Source: Bacillus inaquosorum KCTC 13429 (GTDB lineage Bacteria; Bacillota; Bacilli; Bacillales; Bacillaceae). Taken from it: a stretch of 64,000 nt of DNA. Made by a program: the position numbers and the translations under genes. Each line of letters begins with the position of its first letter. The first letter of the stretch is position 1. Location of the stretch: assembly GCF_000332645.1 (NCBI RefSeq), contig NZ_AMXN01000004.1:124001-188000 (forward strand), in the 5' to 3' direction. The notes beneath the pieces were generated by a model. It saw only the letters and a program-made list of their open reading frames with translations, made no database searches and was not told where the DNA came from. Positions 44,468 to 51,132 of the stretch are shown one piece after another.

Positions 44468-45784
44468 ATGCATACTGAAGACAACGGTTTAAAAAAAGAG
44501 ATAGGCCTCTTGTTTGCCCTTACTCTTGTCATCGGAACCATTATCGGTTCAGGTGTTTTTATGAAGCCTGGCGCTGTGCTCGCTTATTCAGGTGATTCAA
44601 AAACAGCGCTTTTCGCCTGGCTGTTAGGCGGTATTTTAACTCTGGCGGGCGGTTTGACAATCGCGGAAATCGGAACGCAGATTCCAAAAACCGGCGGGCT
44701 TTATACGTACCTTGAAGAAGTGTACGGTGAGTTTTGGGGATTTTTGTGCGGCTGGGTGCAGATTATCATTTACGGTCCGGCGATTATTGGCGCACTGGGT
44801 TTATATTTTGGATCTTTAATGGCGAATCTTTTCGGCTGGGGATCTGGCCTATCAAAAGTAATCGGAATTATAGCAGTTCTCTTTTTATGCGTCATTAATA
44901 TTATCGGTACAAAATACGGCGGCTTTGTCCAAACGCTGACAACGATCGGAAAGCTGATTCCGATCGCATGCATCATCATCTTTGGCCTTTGGAAAGGCGA
45001 TCAGCACATCTTCACAGCTGTAAACGAAAGCATTTCCGATATGAACTTCGGGGCAGCCATTTTGGCTACACTGTTTGCTTACGACGGATGGATTCTTCTG
45101 GCCGCTCTCGGCGGAGAAATGAAAAATCCCGAAAAGCTGCTGCCGCGTGCAATGACGGGAGGATTATTAATTGTAACGGCGATCTATATTTTCATTAATT
45201 TTGCATTGCTTCACATCCTGTCAGCGAACGAAATTGTCACACTTGGCGAAAATGCGACAAGTACTGCTGCCACCATGCTGTTCGGTTCAATTGGCGGAAA
45301 GCTGATCAGTGTCGGGATTATTGTCAGCATCTTCGGCTGCTTAAACGGTAAGGTCCTTTCTTTCCCGCGTGTGTCATTTGCAATGGCGGAACGCAAGCAG
45401 CTTCCATTTGCTGAAAAACTGTCACATGTACACCCGACGTTCCGCACACCATGGATTGCGATATCCTTCCAAATTGCCGTGTCTTTGATTATGATGCTGA
45501 TCAGCAACCCTGATAAGCTCTCAGAAATCTCGATTTTCATGATCTACATTTTTTATGTGATGGCCTTTTTTGCGGTGTTTATCCTCCGCAAGCAAACAAA
45601 GGGAGAAAAGCGCGCCTACAGTGTTCCGCTTTACCCATTCATGCCGATTTTGGCCATTGCAGGCTCACTCTTTGTATTAGGCAGCACACTCATTACAGAT
45701 ACACTGAGCTGCGGCTTATCCATCCTCATCGGACTTGCCGGGCTGCCTGTTTATTACTGGATAAAAAAACGAAAAGCAAGCTGA
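44468..45784 (+). CDS. steT: SteT, serine/threonine exchanger
   Basis: A 438-residue APC-superfamily transporter with 12 predicted helices, of the LAT (L-type amino acid transporter) branch. The helix-1 substrate loop is GTIIGSGVFMKPG, and ANEI, DGWILLAALGGEM and the later GCLNGKVLSFPR segments are typical. The B. subtilis protein (YkbA) is a characterised Ser/Thr obligate exchanger and a model for human LATs. AGGAGGT precedes the ATG. Monocistronic. Confidence 0.93.
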   Translation: MHTEDNGLKKEIGLLFALTLVIGTIIGSGVFMKPGAVLAYSGDSKTALFAWLLGGILTLAGGLTIAEIGTQIPKTGGLYTYLEEVYGEFWGFLCGWVQIIIYGPAIIGALGLYFGSLMANLFGWGSGLSKVIGIIAVLFLCVINIIGTKYGGFVQTLTTIGKLIPIACIIIFGLWKGDQHIFTAVNESISDMNFGAAILATLFAYDGWILLAALGGEMKNPEKLLPRAMTGGLLIVTAIYIFINFALLHILSANEIVTLGENATSTAATMLFGSIGGKLISVGIIVSIFGCLNGKVLSFPRVSFAMAERKQLPFAEKLSHVHPTFRTPWIAISFQIAVSLIMMLISNPDKLSEISIFMIYIFYVMAFFAVFILRKQTKGEKRAYSVPLYPFMPILAIAGSLFVLGSTLITDTLSCGLSILIGLAGLPVYYWIKKRKAS

Positions 45785-45786
45785 TA

Positions 45787-45818
45787 AAACGGTTCCCTTG
45801 TTTAGGGAACCGTTTTTT
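45787..45818 (+). terminator. Terminator of steT
   Basis: AACGGTTCCCT/AGGGAACCGTT stem followed by T6. Confidence 0.9.
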
Positions 45819-45838
45819 GGTGAAACAGAAGATAAAAG

Positions 45839-46000
45839 TTGACAGGAAAAACACAACTTTTGATATACTTTTTACGTTAAGCAGAAAGTTTTTGCAAACT
45901 TGGGTCGTTTTTTTAAAGGGAAGTAGGTCAAAATAAGGAGACACGATTTATCGAAAAAGTCAAGATACGTTTTTTTCGACTTTACCTGTTTTTTTTCGAC
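45839..46000 (+). promoter_or_regulatory. Promoter region of ykaA-pit with repeated TTTTTCGAC motif
   Basis: A TTGACA (45839-45844) with a GATATACT about 17 bases later forms a probable promoter. Downstream, two copies of GTTTTTTTCGAC end at 45980 and 46000, exactly 20 bases apart, just before ATATAATA (46010). The role of the repeats is unknown; they may bind a regulator. Confidence 0.45.
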
Positions 46001-46059
46001 AAAAGGCTATATAATAATTTGATGTGTGCATTGTTCATTCAAACTATGGAGGGTTTTTA

Positions 46060-46677
46060 ATGATAAGAAGAAAAAAAGATAAGTTCTCACTCCTTTTAAC
46101 AGAAATTGCAAAGAACATAGACGAAACTGCAGAGTATTTTGTGAATTTTAAGGTTACTAACCAAACGACGCTTAAAGAATTTGCAGATACGTTAAAGGAA
46201 TATGAAACAAAAGGTGACAATCATGTTCATGTCATGATTAAAGAGCTTAACAAAGCGTTCATCACTCCTATTGAGCGCGAAGATATCCTTCAGCTGACAA
46301 ACAGCCTGGATGATGTGCTTGACGGAATTGAACATTTCTCTGCCATGATGGAGATTTTCTCAATCACTTCATCAGACGAGCATATCGATAAGTTCAGCGG
46401 ATACATCAGAGAATGTGCGAAAGAAATTTTGATTACAATTGAGCTGCTGGCAGAAAACCGCTTAAAGGATATTCAGCCTCACGCGATTAAAATTAAAGAG
46501 TATGAGCACAGTTGTGACAACCTGCACAGAAAATCATTAAAAAATCTTTTCGGAAATGAAACAGATCCGATCAAAGTCATTCAATATCGTGAAATTTACG
46601 AAACGCTTGAAGAAATTGCCGACTCTTGCCAAAGTGTTGCCAATAATCTTGAAACCATCATTATGAAAAACGCGTAA
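46060..46677 (+). CDS. ykaA: YkaA, PhoU-like (DUF47) regulator of Pit
   Basis: A 205-residue, mostly helical cytoplasmic protein of the DUF47/PhoU-like family, which is commonly encoded with Pit phosphate transporters and thought to control them. Conserved helices include EYETKGDNHVHVMIKELNKAF, ITPIEREDILQLTNSLDDVLDGIEHF and EIYETLEEIADSCQSVANNLE with probable metal-binding acidic residues. Start at 46060 follows GGAGGG; the in-frame reading from 46024 lacks a site. Twelve bases before pit. Confidence 0.9.
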   Translation: MIRRKKDKFSLLLTEIAKNIDETAEYFVNFKVTNQTTLKEFADTLKEYETKGDNHVHVMIKELNKAFITPIEREDILQLTNSLDDVLDGIEHFSAMMEIFSITSSDEHIDKFSGYIRECAKEILITIELLAENRLKDIQPHAIKIKEYEHSCDNLHRKSLKNLFGNETDPIKVIQYREIYETLEEIADSCQSVANNLETIIMKNA

Positions 46678-46689
46678 CGAGGGGTAAAA

Positions 46690-47691
46690 ATGGATATTCT
46701 ATTAATATTAACAATACTAATAGTCATTTGTGCTCTGGCGTTTGATTTCATCAACGGGTTTCATGATACGGCGAACGCAATTGCGACTTCGGTATCGACA
46801 AAAGCGCTGAAACCGCGCCATGCCATCATATTGGCGGCTGTGATGAACTTTATCGGAGCAATGACATTTACAGGTGTTGCCAAAACCATTACGAAAGACA
46901 TTGTAGATCCTTATACGTTAGAGAATGGCTCTGTCGTGATTTTGGCTGCGCTAATCGCTGCGATTGCCTGGAACCTTATCACATGGTACTACGGCATCCC
47001 AAGCAGCTCATCCCATGCCATCATCGGGGCAATTGCCGGTGCAGCAGTTGCGGCAGCCGGATTTACTGCGTTAAATTATAAGGGCTTCATTAAAATCATT
47101 GAAGCACTGCTCTTATCACCAATTATTGCCTTTGTCCTTGGTTTTATTCTTTACAGCATCGTCAAGCTGATTTTCAAAGACAGCAATTTGGCGAAAACGA
47201 ACAAGCAATTCCGCAGAGTGCAGATTGTAACAGCTGCCCTGCAATCATATACACACGGAACAAACGATGCGCAAAAAGCAATGGGAATTATCACAATGGC
47301 TCTCATCACAGCGAATTTACATACTTCTGCTAATGATATTCCAACTTGGGTGCAATTCGCCTGCGCGACAGCCATGGGTCTCGGAACTTCAATCGGCGGA
47401 TGGAAAATCATCAAAACCGTTGGCGGAAAGATCATGAAGATTCGTCCGGTAAACGGTGTATCCGCTGACTTAACCGGAGCAGCCATTATTTTCGGCGCCA
47501 CATTTATTCATTTGCCGGTCAGCACAACCCACGTCATTTCTTCATCAATCCTTGGCGTCGGTGCGTCACACCGGGTAAAAGGCGTAAACTGGGGCACAGC
47601 TAAGCGGATGCTCATTACATGGGTCATCACGCTTCCGATTTCAGCGACACTTGGTGCCATCGCCTACTTTATTTTAAATATGATTTTTTAA
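46690..47691 (+). CDS. pit: Pit, low-affinity inorganic phosphate transporter
   Basis: A 333-residue PiT-family permease with about ten helices and the two inverted signature repeats: FDFINGFHDTANAIATSVSTKAL near the start and SYTHGTNDAQKAMGII near residue 185, with GIPSSSSHAIIGAIAG and LPVSTTHVISSSILG. It imports metal-phosphate by proton symport. Its neighbour ykaA encodes the usual regulatory partner. Confidence 0.94.
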   Translation: MDILLILTILIVICALAFDFINGFHDTANAIATSVSTKALKPRHAIILAAVMNFIGAMTFTGVAKTITKDIVDPYTLENGSVVILAALIAAIAWNLITWYYGIPSSSSHAIIGAIAGAAVAAAGFTALNYKGFIKIIEALLLSPIIAFVLGFILYSIVKLIFKDSNLAKTNKQFRRVQIVTAALQSYTHGTNDAQKAMGIITMALITANLHTSANDIPTWVQFACATAMGLGTSIGGWKIIKTVGGKIMKIRPVNGVSADLTGAAIIFGATFIHLPVSTTHVISSSILGVGASHRVKGVNWGTAKRMLITWVITLPISATLGAIAYFILNMIF

Positions 47692-47694
47692 GGT

Positions 47695-47727
47695 TACACC
47701 GCTTCTGTCAAAGGAGCGGTTTTTTTG
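47695..47727 (+). terminator. Terminator of ykaA-pit
   Basis: ACCGCT/AGCGGT arms with a loop of about 11 bases followed by T7. Confidence 0.75.
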
Positions 47728-47800
47728 ATGAAACAGGAAAACCAGCCGTATCTCTCGAATACAATAAGCAGAACCTATTTCAGATGTGAGGGATTGATGT

Positions 47801-48547
47801 ATGCTTTTATTCTTTCAGATCATGGTCTGGTGCGTCATGGCCGGATTAGGCTTATACGTGTACGCCACGTGGCGGTTCGAAGCGAAGGTCAAAGAAAAAA
47901 TGTCCGCCATCCGGAAAACATGGTACTTGCTGTTTGTTCTGGGCGCTATGGTATACTGGACATATGAGCCCTCTTCCCTATTTACCCACTGGGAACGGTA
48001 CCTCATTGTCGCTGTCAGTTTCGCTTTAATTGACGCTTTCATCTTCTTAAGCGCATACGTCAAAAAATTGGCCGGCAGCGAACTGGAAACAGACACAAGA
48101 GAAATCCTTGAAGAAAACAACGAAATGCTCCACATGTATCTCAATCGGCTGAAAACATACCAATACCTATTGAAAAACGAACCGATCCATGTTTATTATG
48201 GAAGTATAGATGCATATGCTGAAGGTATTGATAAGCTGCTGAAAACCTATGCCGATAAAATGAATTTAACAGCCTCCCTTTGTCACTATTCGACACAGGC
48301 TGATAAAGACCGGTTAACCGAGCATATGGACGATCCGGCAGACGTGCAAACCCGGCTTGATCGAAAGGATGTTTATTACGACCAATACGGAAAAATGGTT
48401 CTCATTCCTTTTACCATCGAGACACAGAGCTATGTCATCAAGCTGACGTCTGACAGCATTGTCACTGAATTTGATTATTTGCTTTTCACATCATTAACGA
48501 GCATATATGATTTGGTGCTGCCAATTGAGGAGGAAGGTGAAGGATAA
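47801..48547 (+). CDS. spoIISA: SpoIISA, membrane toxin of a toxin-antitoxin system
   Basis: A 248-residue protein with three N-terminal membrane helices (about 5-22, 40-55, 63-85) and a cytoplasmic GAF-like domain (about 95-248). Unneutralised SpoIISA damages the membrane and stops growth; in B. subtilis it blocks sporulation at stage II when the antitoxin is missing. Its stop overlaps the antitoxin start by one base (TAATG), giving tight coupling. Membrane and GAF segments appear intact. Confidence 0.95.
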   Translation: MLLFFQIMVWCVMAGLGLYVYATWRFEAKVKEKMSAIRKTWYLLFVLGAMVYWTYEPSSLFTHWERYLIVAVSFALIDAFIFLSAYVKKLAGSELETDTREILEENNEMLHMYLNRLKTYQYLLKNEPIHVYYGSIDAYAEGIDKLLKTYADKMNLTASLCHYSTQADKDRLTEHMDDPADVQTRLDRKDVYYDQYGKMVLIPFTIETQSYVIKLTSDSIVTEFDYLLFTSLTSIYDLVLPIEEEGEG

Positions 48548-48717
48548 TGGAACGCGCGTTTCAAAACGGATGCGAGCCCCGAGCGGCGAAGCCGTTTAAA
48601 ATCCTGAAAAAACGTTCAACCACCAGTGTTGCAAGCTATCAAGTCAGTCCGCATACAGCAAGAATCTTTAAAGAAAACGAACGGCTGATTGACGAGTATA
48701 AACGAAAAAAAGCATGA
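48547..48717 (+). CDS. spoIISB: SpoIISB antitoxin
   Basis: A 56-residue, strongly basic, hydrophilic protein starting with MERAFQNGCEP and ending DEYKRKKA. It is intrinsically disordered in isolation and wraps around the SpoIISA cytoplasmic dimer to neutralise it. Translation starts in the last base of spoIISA. Confidence 0.94.
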   Translation: MERAFQNGCEPRAAKPFKILKKRSTTSVASYQVSPHTARIFKENERLIDEYKRKKA

Positions 48718-48725
48718 TCACACTA

Positions 48726-48763
48726 AAAGGACAAGGGAAAACAGCTCTTGTCCTTATTCCTTT
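48726..48763 (+). terminator. Terminator after spoIISB
   Basis: AAGGACAAG/CTTGTCCTT stem with a T-rich tail, placed between spoIISB and the third small ORF. Confidence 0.75.
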
Positions 48764-48816
48764 TCTTAAAGGGTTACATATACTAAAACAAACAGAGGAT
48801 ATTGTCAGGTGATACA

Positions 48817-48939
48817 GTGAAAAAATTGGTGAGGCGTGTGAAGTTTGTTGATTACGGAAGGTTTGGACTTTCCGGGTATTCGCTTCGTGTGAGGGAGCGG
48901 AGTGCAGGAATTTTAAAAAAGTTGAAGAAGAAAAAGTAA
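48817..48939 (+). CDS. spoIISC: SpoIISC-like small basic protein
   Basis: A 40-residue ORF starting with GTG, five bases after AGGTGA, and ending in a Lys tail (KKLKKKK). The segment SGYSLRVRERSAGIL resembles SpoIISB around ASYQVSPHTARIF, suggesting descent from the same antitoxin. B. subtilis 168 has a third antitoxin-like gene, spoIISC, in this position, from memory. It follows a terminator, so it may have its own promoter in 48765-48810. Too small to be certain from sequence alone. Confidence 0.65.
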   Translation: MKKLVRRVKFVDYGRFGLSGYSLRVRERSAGILKKLKKKK

Positions 48940-48967
48940 ATCCCGGAGCAGCTCCGGGATTTTTGTG
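48938..48967. terminator. Bidirectional terminator between spoIISC and xlyA
   Basis: AATCCCGGAGC/GCTCCGGGATT stem with T5 on the plus side and a T-rich reverse side. Confidence 0.88.
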
Positions 48968-48975
48968 TTCTGTGA

Positions 48976-49869
48976 TCAGCTTAGTTGAGCTGCGATTTTC
49001 GCTTTAGTCGCAGGCCCGTATATACCATCGGCGGTTAAACCGTTAACAGACTGAAAACGGGCAACCGCGTCAGCTGTTTTCGGTCCGTAAATGCCGTCAA
49101 TTCCGTTGTTGACAGCTCCTTTATCAGGGTAAAAATAGAGAGCGGCCAGTGCTCTTTGCACCTGAAAGACGTGTTCTCCTGAGGTAAATGGTGTTGTCAA
49201 TTGAATGATGCCATCTGGAAGCGGATAGAGCTCGGGTTCTGCAGTGTACGACGGAGCACTGACAATTAACACTTGACCGACCTGAATAAAATTCGGATCT
49301 TCGATATTGTTCCACTCTTGCAGCTGAGCTACAGTAACACCGAACATTCTCGCTATAGATGTAAGCGTGTCACCTTGTTTCACGACGTAAGTTTGGCTGC
49401 CGCCTCCCCCAATCCCTGCTTTAAACGTATCCCACGTATCCAACAGCTTGCGGGGACATTCCTTGCCAGACCAATACTTATGGGGTACAACGTTAGCAAG
49501 GCTGATATCGTGCTCAGCCATCAATGTTTTGATCAGCCACTGGGCATTTGCTGTAGCTTGCGCAAAATCCCCATCGACATTTTCACAAATTTCAATCCCG
49601 ATCGAAGCCCGGTTGCCGCTGCCGTTTCCGTCTCCCGCATGCCAGCCGTTTTCATTTAAAGGCAGATGCTGATAAATTTCTGTATCATCAACAGTAAAAT
49701 GCCAGCTTGTTGTGGTATCAGGATTTTTCAAATAGCGGGCATGAGCCTCAGCATCCGCTCCGACTGCGGTGTTTGCTGTATTGTGCACTGTAATGTAAAG
49801 AGGTGTCATTGCGTAGCCTGGTCGGTTATTTGCACCGACTGGGATAAAGTCTTGAATAATGTTAACCAT
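48976..49869 (-). CDS. xlyA: XlyA, PBSX N-acetylmuramoyl-L-alanine amidase
   Basis: A 297-residue endolysin. The amidase_2 domain (about 15-155) has zinc ligands in YITVHNTANT and NVVPHKYWSGKECP and the WHAGDGNGSGN motif. A LysM domain (about 160-205, YVVKQGDTLTSIARMFGV) and a PG-binding_1 domain (about 220-297, GIDGIYGPKTADAVARFQ) follow. It cuts murein for release of phage particles after the holin opens the membrane. Start at 49869 is seven bases after AAGGAGAG. Last gene of the late operon. Confidence 0.94.
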   Translation of the reverse strand: MVNIIQDFIPVGANNRPGYAMTPLYITVHNTANTAVGADAEAHARYLKNPDTTTSWHFTVDDTEIYQHLPLNENGWHAGDGNGSGNRASIGIEICENVDGDFAQATANAQWLIKTLMAEHDISLANVVPHKYWSGKECPRKLLDTWDTFKAGIGGGGSQTYVVKQGDTLTSIARMFGVTVAQLQEWNNIEDPNFIQVGQVLIVSAPSYTAEPELYPLPDGIIQLTTPFTSGEHVFQVQRALAALYFYPDKGAVNNGIDGIYGPKTADAVARFQSVNGLTADGIYGPATKAKIAAQLS

Positions 49870-49881
49870 TTTCATCTCTCC

Positions 49882-50145
49882 TTATTTCGTCAAATTATTT
49901 TCCTTTAACAAGTCACGCTGTTTTTTCCCTTTTTCTGTTACATAATTGTTTTTAAACCAAGCGGCAAGTGTCGTTCCAATTGTGAAAATGACAGATCCGG
50001 CCGAATAAAGAGCGTCAGCAAGCTGATTGACCTGCTCCTCCTGAATGTCCAATGGTGATTTGCCAAGCATCATCATGGTCTGGTTGATTAATGCAACCAA
50101 AAGAAGCACCGTCCTGATGACCGTGCCTTTGTCATACGTTTTCAT
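49882..50145 (-). CDS. xhlB: XhlB, holin
   Basis: An 87-residue membrane protein with two helices (about 10-28 and 45-66) and a charged C-terminal tail ([17 protein letters not shown]), typical of the SPP1/PBSX class of holins. It works with XhlA and gives XlyA access to the wall. Confidence 0.93.
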   Translation of the reverse strand: MKTYDKGTVIRTVLLLVALINQTMMMLGKSPLDIQEEQVNQLADALYSAGSVIFTIGTTLAAWFKNNYVTEKGKKQRDLLKENNLTK

Positions 50146-50157
50146 GAAAATCCCCCT

Positions 50158-50436
50158 TTAATGCTGCAGCAGGTTGTACATAATGGCGATCGCTCCGCCA
50201 ATGATCCCTGTGCACACTGCTGTAATGATGGCACCTGTGATGGTGCGTTTAATCCATGTTGTATTTTCTTCAATTTTGTTTAATTTTTCGTTCAGCGTCA
50301 TGATTTGCTGATCTTGCCGGTCCGATGACCTCTCTAGAACACTGACTCGCTGCTCAAGCGTTTTTTGTTCTGTTTTTATTTCTGTTATCTCTTTTTCAAG
50401 TGAATTCATGTCAGGTACCTCAGACAATTCTGACAT
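50158..50436 (-). CDS. xhlA: XhlA, haemolysin-like cell-lysis protein
   Basis: A 92-residue protein with a coiled-coil N-terminal two thirds (about 10-62, with KEITEIKTEQKTLEQRVSVLE) and one C-terminal membrane helix (about 67-88). It acts with the holin XhlB in host lysis. Start at 50436 is preferred because AAGGAGG lies eight bases before it; an in-frame ATG at 50466 sits too close to the first ribosome site. A seven-codon mini-ORF precedes it. Confidence 0.9.
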   Translation of the reverse strand: MSELSEVPDMNSLEKEITEIKTEQKTLEQRVSVLERSSDRQDQQIMTLNEKLNKIEENTTWIKRTITGAIITAVCTGIIGGAIAIMYNLLQH

Positions 50437-50441
50437 ATAAA

Positions 50442-50462
50442 CTACCTCCTTACTTCTTTCAT
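50442..50462 (-). CDS. Mini-ORF leader upstream of xhlA
   Basis: ATG AAA GAA GTA AGG AGG TAG. It lies seven bases after a strong AAAGGAGG site and contains the xhlA ribosome site in its own codons. Translation through it would mask and then release the xhlA site. Whether it is translated is unknown. Confidence 0.35.
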   Translation of the reverse strand: MKEVRR

Positions 50463-50483
50463 ACATTCACCTCCTTTGAGGCA

Positions 50484-50511
50484 AAATAAAAAAGCCTTTT
50501 AGTTGGCTTTC
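50484..50511 (-). terminator. Weak terminator-like hairpin after xkdX
   Basis: AAAGCC/GGCTTT arms with an eight-base loop, then TTTATTTT on the minus strand, between xkdX and the lysis genes. Confidence 0.5.
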
Positions 50512-50690
50512 ATCGTTTCCTCATATGTTTGACCTGTTATTTCTTTATATTGATCATGTGTCACGTATTCAGCAGCAACACCTTGCTTTAAATCATCAAT
50601 TGAACAGTCATTGTACGTCATTGCGTCCTTTATCATCGATGTTGTAGCCCATTTATAAAACAGGGCATATACCCAGAAATTAAGATTCAC
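50499..50690 (-). CDS. xkdX: XkdX-family phage protein
   Basis: A 63-residue protein of the XkdX family: a hydrophobic aromatic N-terminus (FWVYALFYKWATTS) and the conserved tail DQYKEITGQTYEE. It lies between the tail fibre genes and lysis genes in PBSX-like phages; its role is unknown. It overlaps xkdW by 11 bases. It looks longer at its N-terminus than the 168 protein as I recall. Confidence 0.8.
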   Translation of the reverse strand: MNLNFWVYALFYKWATTSMIKDAMTYNDCSIDDLKQGVAAEYVTHDQYKEITGQTYEETMKAN

Positions 50691-51120
50691 TTGTCATCCC
50701 TCCCTTTAAACTCAGTATATCTAATTTCAAAATCGCCATTTGTTCACCTAAAGATTGATTCCAAGCCTCCGCTTCTTTCCTTGCCAACACTTCCTCAGTC
50801 AGTTGTATACCTAAAGTATTTTGAGCCTTCTCGGCTTGTTTTCTTGCAAGTTTTTCGTCTGCTAGTTGTTGACCCAGTGTTACGAGTTGCTCCATGATAG
50901 GATTTGGCTCAAGTTCATCCTGATATTTGTTTTTTTGAAAATCCTTATATTCTTGATCAGCAGATTCATTCCATACATTATTCGCCTTATCAAACTGTGG
51001 CCTCCATAAGCCATCAGGAGGCTTTACTGTCGTTGAGTTATCCGGCATCTGACTTTGAGGACTGGATAAAATTTTTGGTCTTAAAAAATAGAAATTATCA
51101 TCATACAAAAAAACTTGCAC
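50680..51120 (-). CDS. xkdW: XkdW-like tail-fibre accessory protein
   Basis: A 146-residue protein. Residues 1-75 are aromatic and Pro-rich (PPDGLWRPQFDKANNVWNESADQEY), a pattern common in proteins that follow tail fibres. The C-terminal half has three coiled-coil repeats of 21 residues beginning TLGQQLADE, TLGIQLTEE and SLGEQMAIL. This region could chaperone fibre trimerisation; that is inference. Base composition is AT-richer than the baseplate genes. Confidence 0.72.
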   Translation of the reverse strand: MQVFLYDDNFYFLRPKILSSPQSQMPDNSTTVKPPDGLWRPQFDKANNVWNESADQEYKDFQKNKYQDELEPNPIMEQLVTLGQQLADEKLARKQAEKAQNTLGIQLTEEVLARKEAEAWNQSLGEQMAILKLDILSLKGGMTSES

Positions 51121-51132
51121 ATTCTCCCCTCC

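Noticed and set aside
47725..47967. Short plus-strand ORF before and overlapping spoIISA
   Set aside because: It overlaps the start of spoIISA in another frame, begins inside the pit terminator and has no protein-like features.
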